NCBI GenBank assembly: GCA_014871385.1
Contig: CM026423.1
Span: forward strand, 8,890,803 to 8,954,802
DNA from: Ceratodon purpureus
Taxonomy: Eukaryota > Streptophyta > Bryopsida > Pseudoditrichales > Ditrichaceae
Direction: 5' to 3'
Length of the DNA stretch: 64,000 bases
Part shown: piece after piece, positions 37,744-49,939 of the stretch
Layout: each line of letters opens with the position of its first letter
Position numbering within the stretch: the stretch's first letter is position 1
Translations under genes and position numbers: made by a program
The notes under the pieces: generated by a model
Told to the model about the DNA's origin: nothing
Seen by the model: only the letters and a program-made list of their open reading frames with translations
Databases searched by the model: none

Positions 37744-38652
37744 GGAGGCTCTCGGAAGTGAAGGGAGGTAGTATCAGGTGGACGCATCTAGTGGAAATTG
37801 GGTATACCTGTCAATAATGTTTCATTTTTCTTATAGTTTATGGATACCACCTGCTCTGCAAGAGGTGCTTCCAGAATGGCTGTTTGTAAGGTCTCTGATG
37901 CAAAATTTCTGCCTCTCAAATGGCACTGTAGAGTTTAGAATGTTGGTTTGACTGATTGAAATGAGGGGAGTCTGGAGAAATTTTCATGCTCATGGAGTGT
38001 GGAAGTCCAAAAGCAATACTATCCGTGTGCCACATTTGTAAGAAGGTTAAATGATGTAAGCTAGTCAACTGTTCGTCATCTTGTTGGAAAATGTGACTTG
38101 AGGCAGGTCACTTATTACCTGTTACATGCAGTGATTGAATTATTGTGCTAAATCATTGCTAAAATTGGAAGAGAAAAACCACCGGCATGCAAGTAAGGAT
38201 CGGATTTAGAACATTTTCAAAAAATAGAGTACCAACAAGAGAGACTTCAGATGAAAGATTACAATGATCTGCTCAATCTGGCACTCTTTGTTTGAATCCA
38301 TCAGCAGTTTCCGTTTTACGTATTAATCTTTGATTTGTGAGCAGTGTTCACTTACATAGACTATTTAGTACAAACCATCACTATCTCAATGCTTCTCAGG
38401 CCTCATGAGTTATTTTCCCTCTTTACACTATCACTTTCTCACTTCTCAACGCTTCTGAGGCCTCGTGAGTCATTTGTCATCTTTCCACTAGGGTAGGACC
38501 TTCAAAAATCGTTAGGTATTGGAGCTGAGTCTTATTTCTATTATTAGAATTACTGATTTTTTGGCTTTCTTCGAGACATTGTTGAGGGGATTACAACAAA
38601 CTTTAAATTGTATTTATTGAATATAATATCAATTAGTTGTGAATTATTAAGT
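37744..38652. other. Upstream region of desiccation gene 1
   Basis: Presumed promoter sequence on the left, then AT-rich intergenic DNA up to the TTAA-flanked element. Nearly repeated text CTCAACGCTTCTGAGGCCTC/TCAATGCTTCTCAGGCCTC occurs at about 38388 and 38446. No gene seen. Confidence 0.4.
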
Positions 38653-38656
38653 TTAA

Positions 38657-39516
38657 CCCCTAAACGGCCATTGTCCTGGAATGGGCGTTTTTGAAATTTG
38701 GGCAGGTTCCTAAAAATTCAAATTTACTTGAACAATTTTGAATTTTTTTGTGGTAAAAGGTTTTTTCAAGAGGTTTATGGGGATATTTTTTTTATTTTTT
38801 TTGGATGAAGTGAGAAAAAGTTATGCTCCTCTGAGCATAAAACGCCCTTCCGCGGGCAGGCTCTCAGCCACTGTGAATGCAGCAATTTCTGCCCAAAACT
38901 GCCCAAAACTGCCCAAATCTGCCCAAATCTGCCCAAATCTGCCTAAAGACGAAGCTTTGAAATTCCACCAAAAATTGAGATTTTGATATTTTTCAAAAAT
39001 AAAAATTTCTATGTATTGATAAGGTAGTAGAGCATGTTCTCACCGTTCGGATTTTTAATCCAAATTTTTTTCACATGCTATTTTTATTGTCAAAAAACGG
39101 CCTTTGTTTGTGAATTTCAGTATACCCCCTAGTGGAAAATGATTGTTTTGGCAACCTTCTACAACTTTTTTGAATATAATTTTTTTAACACAATTAGCTA
39201 ACTCAGTCTTCTTTGACGTGCATCAAAACCCCCAAATTCCATAACGGAAAAAAATGGTTTTTTGGGCCTTCAAAACTCTGCTGATCCCTTTTTGGCAGGG
39301 AAAAAAAACTTGTTTTTCAACTTTGAACATTATGATCTTGCAATTGGTGAGGAATGAGTGTGTATGATTTGGTGGACATGTAGACATAGAAGTTAGCTAC
39401 AAGATCTTACGGTTAGATGTACTAATTAAGACCCCGAGTTTGCAAAATCAACCTTGCTTTGAAGAGGGGCTGTTTTCATGCAGTTTTGATGAAAAACACC
39501 CTTGGCCGTTTAGGGG
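38657..39516. mobile_element. TTAA-flanked CCCC-ended element, 860 bp
   Basis: TTAA flanks at 38653-38656 and 39517-39520. The terminal inverted repeat CCCCTAAACGGCCA is perfect over 14 bp at both ends. AGATCTTACGGTTAGATG lies about 100 bp from the right end. The interior (CACCAAAAATTGAGATTTT, CTCACCGTTCGGATTTTTAATC) is related to the right half of the 15650-17678 element. A short array of GCCCAAAACT/GCCCAAATCT units sits at about 38890-38945. No protein is encoded, so it is non-autonomous. Confidence 0.8.
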
Positions 39517-39691
39517 TTAAAGTTTATGATGTGCATGATAAGTGCAATTGATGTGATTGGGTGTTTTCATGTAAGGTTGAACAATATAATGTTGTTATAA
39601 AGTGATGTTTATGATTTATATTGGTTTTGTGGAATAAAATATTCAAAAATAAAGTTCCATTTTCTTCACCATACAATTGTACAATTATATA

Positions 39692-39950
39692 CTCCCTCTA
39701 TTTCCAAAAGAAACCATGGTTTCCACAAAGTCTCTGTTTCACAAAGAAACCATTGTTTCATTATTACCAGGAAGTCAACCATCAATATACACATTGAAAA
39801 CTGTGTTAAGCCAAATGGCATTATGGCACTTGAAATCTGTGTTAAGCCAAATGACACTTTCAATTAAAATAAGCAAAATTAAAGGGGGTGTCACTGTGCT
39901 TAATCCTGGCCCGAAAAGGAAACCATTGTTTCTTTTGGAAACAGAGGGAG
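39692..39950. mobile_element. Stowaway-type MITE (Tc1/mariner)
   Basis: Ends are CTCCCTCTATTTCC on the left and GGAAACAGAGGGAG on the right, with TA immediately outside both. These match the Stowaway consensus CTCCCTCYGTTTC with TA target duplication. The 259-bp element has subterminal repeats of GAAACCATTGTTTC and no coding capacity. Confidence 0.85.
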
Positions 39951-40703
39951 TAGTGTTTTTCGGTTATTGAAACAATGTTTCTAAAGCACCATATCTTAGA
40001 TACTAGCTATAGCAAAGCGCTTTTGGCACAAAGTATATTCTCCAATGATTTGCACCTTGTACATAACTTCAATCATGATGAATAGTGATTTCATACACGA
40101 TTAATTGGATATAGGAAATCAATTGAAATTTTGACAAAATTGGTTATGGTGAACTGTTAGCCAGATTGTATCCATGACATACTAATCTTCATGAAATGGA
40201 GTTATAGATGTCATGAAATTGATTTTGAAAAGTAATGAATATACATATCATGAAATATACTGTGAAATTCATTGATTTTTTTGTTAAATTGAAGTCTATG
40301 TAGTGGAATTGGACAGTGATTAAACTGAAGCTAGTCACAGGTTACACTAAAATTGATGAAAACTATTATGAAGTTGTTTGATAAAATTGTAAAGATCAGT
40401 TTGCATAACTGGGAATTCAACTTGTGAAAGGAGAAATTCGTGGTCAAGATTTCTGAAAAGCTACAAAACAAAGAAGTAGAGTTTAGGCTGATGCATAGTC
40501 CAAAATAGTTAAACACTGAATTTCCAATGAAGAGTTGCCACAATATAGTCTGTACTGTGATGTGCTCAAAACTCACCACACATATCTACTGCTACCTTTG
40601 TTAACCTCTACAAAGCTCTCACACCTCTTCACAATTCCTCAAACAATCCAATATATCCCACAAATAAACAAACAATCAAGTATCCAATGCTTTACGCATT
40701 ATT
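39951..40703. other. Intergenic sequence downstream of desiccation gene 2
   Basis: AT-rich; the right end should contain the 3' UTR of the minus-strand gene ending at 40704. Nothing else recognised. Confidence 0.45.
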
Positions 40704-42147
40704 CTACTTCTTCAACAAACTGGCAGGTATGACACCCTGTGCTCCCTTGGGATAGAAGCCTCCAGGCTTTGAAGGATCCCCTGTTCCGTAGACAGTCTCC
40801 AGCACTTGCTCACCAGTTCGGGGGTACGACACGGAATCCTTGTCTCCAGACAGAATATTTCCGGTGATGTTCCCTTCGGCACCCAGATACTTGGGCACAA
40901 CCAAACCTTCATCCACAAAAGCATGGGAGAGGTCGTTCCTCAAAGTGGAAATAGCATTGCTGAAATCTGCAACTGTGTAGTTGTAAGGAGCAACTTTCAT
41001 GTCCTTCACCTTGTACATCTCAGTTCGAATAACAGCATCCTGACCTGCTTCAATTCCCAACAAACTGGCGACAAGCTGCGCAAATAACAGCAATAATCAA
41101 ATGTCAAAGATTGAATTAAGGGCAGATATCCCATTCTCAACGGTCTCTAGTTTGAACAATGTTTCTAGTAAGAGAGATTCAAGTCCTTCAGCAACATTTG
41201 AAGAATGGAGATAATTTCTCACTTTTTAAATATGTTCCTATCAATCAAGACTCAATGACCAATTACCAATGAGACGCAGAGAGAGAGAGACTTTTAGATT
41301 ATCAATCATTTAGAAACCACTAAATTTTGAGCATTTGTCACAAATTTCCAAGTATGTGATTAGTTTCTCTTACCTTCTTTGAGTTGTAGCCTGTCAGCAG
41401 AGGAATGGTACCCACATATCCTGTCAAGCCAACGTAGGGAATAAAATATGTAGAGATAAGGTATTTCAAACTGTCTTCATAAGGGTCATATGAAGGGCTC
41501 AACTTCTTGCCAAACTTGGCCAAGAAAGCCTTGTCCATTGCATCAGCCCATGTCTTCTTGCTGAGGTCCAACAGAGTCCGGGGGAAAGCACATCTGGGTG
41601 GAAAATCCAAGGCTGTCTTGATTGCCCTGCAAGATGAAAATGAAAATGAATTAGAACATTGCTGCAAATCTGAAATCTCGTCATCTTGTAACTCCAACTG
41701 CTCCCAATTGCTCAAAGTCTCCCAAGCTACAGCAAGTAAACTTTGAAATTTCAGCTCCAACAACAAAAACAATATCATGAGAAAAATTCCAGTTCCCATG
41801 CACTGTGTATACCTGAGATGACCAACTTCCTGGAGACCCATCTGCTTGAAAATATCTGTATAATACGGATCCAAATTCGCCTTCTGAGCGCCAATCGGTG
41901 CTGGTCCCCCATCCACCAAGTACGGTGCAATGACATCCAAGCCGTAGCCATAAGATGCCCACAGGAAATACTCCGCCTCGAAATATTCCAGATTCAAAGC
42001 AATTTGGGAGAGCTCCTTGTCCATCACCGTGGTTTTGTTCCCAGCGTAGCACTTGTAATCTATGTCATTGCCGCCAGTCGCTGCAGCGCTTCCCAGTAAC
42101 GTCAGGAATATGCACAGAGCTAGAACTGGCAACCTGGGTGACCCCAT
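40704..42147 (-). CDS. Desiccation-related protein PCC13-62-like, copy 2
   Basis: Exons on the minus strand are 42147-41813, 41626-41374 and 41075-40704, giving 319 residues. The signal peptide is MGSPRLPVLALCIFLTLLGS. The family helices LNLEYFEAEYFLW and GLQEVGHLR, then GIEAGQDAVIRTEMY, are conserved. The NKT sequon after the Cys near the N-terminus is shared with copy 3. It lacks the acidic C-terminus of copies 1 and 3 and ends PASLLKK. Intron positions and phases and the 253-nt middle exon are identical to the other copies. Its start is about 3.2 kb upstream of the end of copy 1 in the same orientation, with the 860-bp TTAA element and a Stowaway MITE nearby, so these two are a tandem pair later loosened by insertions. 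Confidence 0.92.
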
Positions 42148-42284
42148 GTTTGCTAACAGAACAGAAACCTGCAGTACTCACTCAAGGAAACAGCAATCTA
42201 GAGTAAGTGGATAGAACTACAGTGGTAGTTCTATAATACAGATACTGTTGGGCTGTTGCTTGGAGGAGAGAGGAGAGGGGTCAG

Positions 42285-42294
42285 TATATATATA
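42285..42294 (-). promoter_or_regulatory. TATA box of desiccation gene 2
   Basis: TATATATATA about 140 bp upstream of the start codon of copy 2, consistent with the spacing in the other two copies. Confidence 0.5.
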
Positions 42295-44263
42295 GAGGTC
42301 GTTGGAAGGAGGCTGCTCTCGTCATCATTGGAACCTTTAGAATTATTTTAAAACACCTTTGAGGGTGAGTCAGGGCGGAGGGCCATGAAGGTTGACGAAT
42401 GCACTGAAAGAATATCGTGGGAGCTTGCATGCGGAACGGCTGGAGTGCAAGGTGTGTGCAATTGGGGCCTACTGTAACTTCTTTTTGAATTCAAGGTGGA
42501 ACCGGTGTGTACTGATGCATCGTTGATCATCAGTCAAGGGAGTTTTGTGGAAGTAACGTAGAGATGAGTGTTTCCTGTCAGGGACGTCAGGTACCGGTTG
42601 CTGTCTCCTATAATTGCATCTGTGTCAACTCAGTAGTTTCTAATCCAGCTACCTTGATACTTGATTACATATGGCATCAAAATTACCAGTTTGGTTACTT
42701 GGTATAAGGTCATGTGTGTCCATGGTTTATTTCAAATATTTGTAGAAAAATTGTAACATATTCATTGTTATCAGAGAATGGATTTGAGCGTGGTTGTTTT
42801 TCGTATAAGAAAATCATAATCACAAGTCTGCTTCATGGCATAAACTAACATGACTGTCCCCTACCTTGCTGTACATGTGCTTGTGGAAAGGGGTCTGGGC
42901 TTTGGAGTGATATGAACTTATGAAGGTGTGTGGGGGGCAAGTATTGGTGGAGAATTGAGTACTCGGTAGAATGCACCTGAGGTGGGACAAAAAGCAAATG
43001 TTAGGACTGCAGTACTTATCACCTTTACTGGTGTAGATGTGTATCTACCCACAATAGAGGATAGTCCTTGTGAATGAATAAACTTATGAATGAATCGATT
43101 GTGACTGATGCTACCCCGTGAAGAGATAGAAGTTTGGTCTCTTTATTCTCTCCCAATGACTCATGAGTGTGACTCGGTGCTCAAACTTGTTGGCTCTAAT
43201 TTTCTAGTCTTGCCCGCTGTGGGGTTCCTGGTCATGAAGAAAGGGGTTTTTTTTTTAAAAAAAATTGTGCTAAATTAGAGGCAAGTGGCCTCAAATTACC
43301 TTGCAGAGCCCCACTAGAGAATGCCAAATTTTGAGTGGTTATTACGAGCACCAACTTCTAAATTGTTATTTGGGAAGCTTACAAAATGGATTGGTTCAAA
43401 TGTAACGTTGAAGGTCAAAAATTTGATAGATATACATTTGCATAACTGCATTGTAAGTCGTGACATGTACATAGTACAGTACATGCAATTTTCAGTGGAA
43501 TTTTTTGTCTACAGTAATGTACTTATTTGTTTTATGAAAGATCATTTTTATTGATTTTTTCTCAAAAAATGAAAACTGAGAAATTTGGTTCATGAATCAT
43601 AAAGGTAGAAACTTAATTTTTTCAAAAAGATTAAATATTCTTTCGCCAAGTGATGAACCTGCTATGGTGTTTTGGTATTGCTGGTGAGTTCACTTTTGCA
43701 CCAGCTGATCTATTTTGTGCTAAAACAACTTCCCATTCCCAGAGTCCACGTCCTCCTTGCTCACCCCCAAATTTTACAGCTGTCCTTATATTTTGCACTT
43801 TTAACATTCTGTTTGCAGGCAAGTGACTTTAAGTTGGAGGACATATTTCAACCAGATGTACAATTCTCAACATAAGTTAGAAAGAAAGTTTCTGGCACAG
43901 TTTCACTTGTTCATGGCCCCTAATAACTTTTCCCAGAAGAGTTCACATCTTTGCAAGGAAACAGAAAGCAACTAAAATTTTCAACCTTGACAAAATCATT
44001 TGGTGTTTTAAAATTCCAAGGACCTTACTGGCATAGTTGATGATGAACATATGTCCGCTCATAGCATGGCCACACCAGACCAGTTCAACCCAGAAAACAC
44101 TACTAACTAGCCCACATTCAACTGTGTGGCTTTCTGTGACAATTCAGGCACCCGGGATGGCTGAAGTGGCTGGAGGGAGGCATTGCATCCAGCCACCAAC
44201 CTGCCCAACCAGAACACAGGGGCAACCAATTTTGAACTCCCACCGACTTTGCACCCTACCCAA
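42295..44263. other. Intergenic sequence with a decayed hairpin-bearing repeat
   Basis: Left part is the promoter side of desiccation gene 2. The stretch 43090-43320 (TTTGGTCTCTTTATTCTCTC ... GAGGCAAGTGGCCTC) is homologous in order to the MITE at 56205-56545. No gene was found; the ORFs at 43321-43554 and 43672-43875 have no known domain. Confidence 0.4.
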
Positions 44264-44404
44264 CACTAGTGGAAAAGGTGTACAACTACACCAGAGATGA
44301 ACACCAAAAAATGAACAATTACACCAAAAATTCAAATTTCTTGGTGTAATTAGTCAATTTTTGGTGTTCATCTTTGGTGTAGTTGTACACCTTTTCCACT
44401 AGTG
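44264..44404. mobile_element. CACTA-ended MITE with CAA target duplication
   Basis: A 141-bp near-perfect palindrome begins CACTAGTGGAAAAGGTGTAC and ends GTACACCTTTTCCACTAGTG. CAA is repeated directly outside both ends (44261-44263 and 44405-44407). CACTA termini and a 3-bp duplication fit the CACTA superfamily. Confidence 0.85.
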
Positions 44405-44529
44405 CAAATTCAATTAATGTGTGGATTTTTAATACTCTGTATCACCTTGAATTATTATAAGGAATTGTACGTTTAAATTCTCTGCATTTTAAATTATTCT
44501 TCTTTGTCCTCTTAACTGGGAAGTCTCGA

Positions 44530-44695
44530 GTGAAGACATAAAGTTACTCCATTCACAGGTCAAAAGTTGTTTGACTCATAACACGATTAGAAAAGAGCTC
44601 CTGAAGAGATGGAGAGAAGGCACAGTATTAGAGTTCACAAATGGGGAAAGTCTATCTCCATTTTATATAGGGGGACTCCCAATTTAATGTTCTAA
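44530..44695 (-). repeat. Dispersed 150-bp repeat, copy 2
   Basis: On the minus strand it shows, in order, CCCCCTATATAAAATGG, ACTCTAATACTGTGCC, TTCTCTCCATCTC, AGGAGCTCTTTTCTAAT, GAGTCAAACAACTTTTGACC and GAATGGAGTAACTT. These are the same blocks as 21085-21235. It lies just outside the left end of the large TTAA-flanked block. Confidence 0.55.
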
Positions 44696-45739
44696 ATATC
44701 TGCTCAACAAAAATCGGTAATTATATTTATGACATAAATAATGTACCCATTTGAATTCTGATAAAGTTAAAACAATTAAGATTGTTTTTAACCCCTAAAG
44801 TTTTTTCACTATGTTTCTAGGAAGATAATCAAAAACTGCTGTTTTTTTACATAGATTGTGAAGTCAAAAAAAATCTTTCTTAAACTTTCAACCGTAGGAT
44901 CTTGAAAGAAACTACAATTTTGATGTTGAGGAAAAAATTGACCGTAGATATTGTGAGATTATAGCATTTGAAGTTGCAGAAATTGATTTTTTGGATAGTG
45001 CGAGAGAGGATCAACAATGTTTGACTGCTTGTGGTGTGCAATTTTTACATTGCAAGGGTTTGGGGTTTTAGAAATTCACAATGAACACTTCGTCAAATAC
45101 ACGTGTACCAAATATGAAACTTAGTGGACAATTAGAACATATTGAAAAAAAGCTTGCAATCACGACATATGTAAAATCCCTCTCACTTTAAGAGAAAATG
45201 TTTTTATTTTTATTTTTTTATTCCCGTTACTCAATTCCACAGAACTTGACAATCCGAACAGGCAAATCATGAGTCATAACATTTTCTTCAAGATGAAAAG
45301 AAAACCATTGAAAAATCCAAAAATACAAACACAGATGAGGAAACGTCCAAAATAAAATTAAAAAACAAGGCTAGGAAAGCGGGTAGAAGGCCAGCCCACC
45401 CGTGCAAGGCAACCCCGATGGACCACACCCTACACTGGACCAAGCCTCAACCCCGCCCCAACTTGCTCAGCAAAGTAACCCTGCCCCACTACGCTTGGTC
45501 ACAAGGTCGTACTGTCACCCCGCCCTGACCCGGTGCCCCCTCCTTTGCTTGCCCTGACCCGCACAGGCTTCTATATAAAAAAAAAATATGAATTGCCAAG
45601 ACTCTTAAAATGGATTATAAAAATTTCATTCAAACAAAAACCAAAAAATATATACATGAATTGAAGTGTGAGAGTATAATACTAACTATCTCCACTTCCT
45701 CAAACTTTAACTTAGTGATTAAGCTCTAAACACTCACAA

Positions 45740-47905
45740 CTACATGATCAAGCAAGAGCCACAACCCTCCACACCACAATGCACATGAATGTAACCGCCT
45801 AGAATGTTTTCAATGTTGTCTTTTGAAGAAACCTTTTCTTTCGACAATTTAAACCATGAAGGAATTTTAAACTCACTGAGTACATTTGTTGCCGCAATGG
45901 GATCCAAAACATTAACAATAGTAATAGGACAGTTGGAAATATTCTCAAACGAAGGACCCGAGTGCACATGATTAACAACCTTTGGAACCTTTGATAAACA
46001 TGCAGACTCCATTCGCCGTTCAATGTGCACTTTGATGAGCTTCTCTACACCTTCGATGCCGGCAGAGCTTGCCCAAAAGTCATCATCCCAAGTCGGATTC
46101 TGTAAAACATTGCTTTGTAGAACAGGTCGAGAGCATGTGGATTGCACACAAGTTGAATTGATCATTGATGGCACATTGTTTTGCAAAGCATGTGCACTTG
46201 TGGATTGCACACAAGTTGAAGTGCTCATGGGTCCAATAGTATTTAGCAAAGAACTTGATAACGTTTCCACAAAACTTGAACTCATTGACATGCTGCCATA
46301 ACCAATTTCAGGAGATTGAGATATCTGCCCTTGTTTATGCATCTCCTCCTCCTCCAATAAAGCTTCTTCAAAACTCAAAGACTTGCCATCCTTATCCTCT
46401 CCAGCAATGATCTGTTGCATAACACAGTCATGAAACATCTTGTTGCCCCGATTGTACCTAAATCAAGTAAAACGTTTAATTTAGTGACCACACTTAAGAA
46501 ATCAAAAGATAAATGTTCAATGTTAAATTACAAAATGATACAACTTTGAATATCAATAAAAGGTTCTCACTTTGCATACGACCTCAGATCTCGATGACCT
46601 GTGAGTTCCATCCCATATTCCACTAGAACTATTGCATCCTCTATCCAAGTGATTCCAGTATTTCGACATGTCTTGTTAGTAATATGTTTTCCTACTAACT
46701 AAGGTATATCTTCAATCATCCTTTGGGTATACTTTCCAAGTGTATGAACCCCAACAAGAAGTTTTGAGTACCAAACAGGGTCATTGATTCAACACTTTCC
46801 TTTTGGAGTTAAGAAAAGTGAATGAGGTCGAGGTTCTGATTCTAACCAAGTAGGACGATGGGCCATCAAGATTTTAAACATGTTGACAACATCACTCAAA
46901 TGGCAATCAACAGGTTTACGAAGCTGATCTACATAGCAACGAGAGATATCTAAACGCCAATTGTTGGATGCTCCTTGAGAAAAACGAAGCAACTCACCCA
47001 AAGGACCCTTATGCAATGAAAAATCTTCAGCGCTTACTTTCTTGAACTCACTTCCTCCTCTAACAAAGAAATGCTTCATGCAAAACAAACCATCATGTGA
47101 TTTGCACCGCTTGGTGTTTGCGCTTGGCACTTTTCTTGACTCAACATTAGTGATTCCTCTAGGGAGTGAGGACATCACTACTTTTAGTTGCTTTTTCCAA
47201 ACCTACAGCCAAACTTCAAGTGGCCGCTTCATCTCCAACAATTTTGATACGTTGAAACCTTGCATCTTTGAAAATATTGAAAACTTGATAAGGTTTGGAT
47301 GTTTCAATCGAACGTTGAGCTTGTCGAGCACAAATCAATCTATTGAAAGCTCGTAATAGACCCTAAATGCTATTTCACATACTAAAAAATGGAAATTAGT
47401 GTCACAATCACAATCTACAATTTAATTAATTCCAAAATTGATGATATTCTTTCATGCAAATGTGCATATGATTTAATTGAATACTTTAACTCAAGAACAA
47501 TCAGAGTTCATAAAATTGAAAGCTAGTTGACATTCCAAATCATATGGTTTTCTTGCAATTACATACCTACTAGGAGGATACAAAGGCGCACATGTAAAAT
47601 GAAGTCACAGAGCAGATCAACCAATGGTTTGATGGATTCCTGCTTAAACATATCTTCAATCAACTATTGGGTGTCCAATCCACGAAAAACACGCCAATCG
47701 TCAAAAGCATTACGAGCCCAAATTTCTGCAGCCTTACTCCTTCTACGCCCGCCCGCATCAACATTTTGAACTTCTTTAGGATTGATTTTGCCAAAACGAT
47801 CACTAAGCTTCTTTTGTTAGTGAACCAACTCACTTAAGGACTCGCAAATTGTTGTTCCTTTGCAAGCATCTATAACCTCGGTCCCATCGCATGCACCTGT
47901 GACAC
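45740..47905 (-). pseudogene. Decayed tyrosine recombinase gene, DUF3504/Crypton-like, copy 2
   Basis: Minus strand. Exon A (about 47905-47571) holds an N-terminal core-binding-like domain, GRRRSKAAEIWARNAFDDWR. An intron with donor GTAGGT (47570-47363) follows. Exon B has LLRAFNRLICARQAQR, the first catalytic Arg in FFVRGGSEFKKVS (47061-47059), RPHSLFLTPKGK, DPVWYSKLLVGVHTLGK, ITNKTCRNTGITW (K 46674-46672 in place of His; R 46665-46663) and LTGHRDLRSYAK (His 46596-46594). A 112-nt intron (46570-46459) splits the Lys codon before the catalytic Tyr (46457-46455) of KYNRG. Exon C is a long tail ending CLIM (stop at 45740). Stops at 47666-47664 (TAG), near 47175-47215 and near 46790, plus frame shifts, make it a pseudogene. 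More complete than copy 1. Confidence 0.75.
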
Positions 47906-48604
47906 TTCATCGCATGGATCTCAAAAGTCCTCGTTGTTTAAGCACGGTAAGCTCCTGGACCACGGTGGTTCATGGAGCTTACCCTACACATTAGCCACCT
48001 CACTAACATCCCCATGGAACTATTTTCCTATGCCACCTCATTGCAGGCCCAATTTATAGGATTCATTTCCCGCCACCTCTTCCCTTTGCTCCTGAACCTG
48101 TCTTTGTATTTCATGAATTGGTTGTGAGCAACCTCGAAACGCAAGTTTAGAATTTTACAAGAAAAAATGTTATACTGAAGATGGTAGGATGACAAATAGA
48201 TAAGCTAAAAGATAAACTTTAGGTTTAGTTCTTAGCCAAATGAAATTCATCCTAATCATTGGTAAAGTGAATCTTTCCTTTCATTCTCATATATGTTTCC
48301 TAAAAAGATTCAAGTAGTATTTCATGTGCTTGCATAACTTGCCAAAGCATATTTTCATCCTAGACTCTTTGTCTTCTTTTGTTCCTAAAAAATTGTTTTT
48401 TAGGTTTTTTTTTTTTTTTCACTTAAAGGATGGACAATAGTCTTTATTTTGACCATTTGTATAGGGACTTCATGAAATAATAGAATTTCTAGGAAAGAAA
48501 TATATATTATCATTCTTGTTTATTCAACTTAATAAAAATATTGTTCTCAACACGCTACAATTGTCTTCAGTGTGCAAAGTTCTATATACAATTAGCTAAC
48601 TTAA

Positions 48605-49526
48605 CCCCCTAAAGGTCCAAGGTGTTTTGGCACATCCAGAACCAAAAACTGCAATTTTTTACCACCTCGTGGAAGTTGATGTATGTTTCAATATTTTTTA
48701 ACGTTTTTGATACTTCCAACCGTAAGATCTTCATCCTACATACTTGCATGTCAAATATTCAACTCATGGATCTTTGCCATTTGTGAGTTTATAACATTCA
48801 AAGTTAATTCAAAAGTTTTTTTGGGCCTTATCTAAAAGGCATAGTCTAATTGGTGCAGAGGGGGACTTGATGATTATTATTCCAAACACTTTTTTCATAT
48901 TTTTTTCCATGTAGGTAACTAAGTTGGGCACCTCCATGCAAAATTTTGGAGAATTTTTTTTGAGTTTTTGGCCTTCATGCAAATTATTTTCCAGAAGGAG
49001 GTACAAAATCCACAATATGGTAAAATTTAAATAACGTAAAATGTTTTTGGCATGAAAATAAAATAAACGGCGGAAAGTTGCATCTATAATTTTGTAATTT
49101 TTTCTTAAAGAAAAAAATTGAAAAATTCCTAAATCTCAAATTTTGACAATTTTTGAAAGGAAAAATTGTAAAATTACAAAAAACTTGGAAGCGTGCTCAT
49201 GTAATTTTTGGAGGCTGCCCTTGTAAAATTGGTAAACTTTTTGACTTGGGTTCCTTTGAATTTTGAATAGTAATTTGGTTATGAACATTTTTTTTTTAAA
49301 TTTGAAAAAAAACCTAATTTTAAATTGCCGTATTTTGACTTGAAACCTAGAATTTCTAGATGAAGGTTCTAAAATTAGAATTTGACTTTGCAAATTTTAC
49401 CACGTAGACATTGCGGTAAAAGGAGCACTCAGTAAAAATCTTAGGCCAAAATCTTACTTGTATCCTCTTCACCTAGGCTTCCCAAAATAGCAAAAACCAC
49501 AATTGGGTTACCTGGACCTTTAGGGA
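48605..49526. mobile_element. TTAA-flanked CCCC-ended element, 922 bp
   Basis: TTAA at 48601-48604 and 49527-49530. The left end is CCCCCTAAAGGTCCAAGG and the complemented right end is TCCCTAAAGGTCCAGG. CAACCGTAAGATCTTCATCC lies about 115 bp inside the left end. The interior is closely related to 60950-61880: both have GGGCCTT..., GACTTGATGATTATTA, CATGCAAAATTTT and CTTTTTGACTTGGG in the same order. Non-coding. Confidence 0.8.
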
Positions 49527-49939
49527 TTAATTATCTTTGTTATGCACCAGAACTCACAAAATTTACAATGCATATACCTAAAGAAAAAAATGTCAGAGTG
49601 TGTCAATTTATTTAAAAATCGTGTCAAAAAAGTTTATTTTCAAATTTCAATTCCTATAATCTATTGATCTCTTCAATTGATTGTGATGAAATTTTTTGAA
49701 CCATATAGAGAGAGAAAGAGAGAGAAACTTCGGTCTCTAGAGGAGACCGACGTGAGTTAAGTATCTGTTCGATCCACCTCCAATCCAATGCTCAAACTAT
49801 ATACTACAATAAACTAAGTGAAGATCTTACGGTTAGAATTGGAAAATAATGATTTTTTAGTCATTCATGCTTTTTACATTAGAAATGGCAATTTGGGAGC
49901 GTTTTTTGGTGAAATATAGTCATGGAACTTTGGGGTTAA

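Larger units (their letters stand above)
44792..49935. mobile_element. Candidate large TTAA-flanked element containing recombinase remnant
   Basis: The left end TTAA/CCCCTAAAGTTTTTTCAC (TTAA 44788-44791) and the right end ACTTTGGGG/TTAA (TTAA 49936-49939) face each other as inverted repeats. Each has the subterminal motif AACCGTARGATCTT about 100-115 bp inside (near 44889 and 49823). Between them lie a decayed tyrosine recombinase gene (45740-47905, minus) and a complete nested 922-bp family member (48605-49526). Either this is one 4.2-kb element with a nested insertion, or two separate damaged elements flank an unrelated gene. Pairing of the two ends is inference. Confidence 0.45.

Noticed and set aside
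45430-45460. GGACCAAGCCTCAACCCC as a miR166-like sequence
   Set aside because: It has about six mismatches to miR166 and no foldback partner nearby; the region is simply C-rich.
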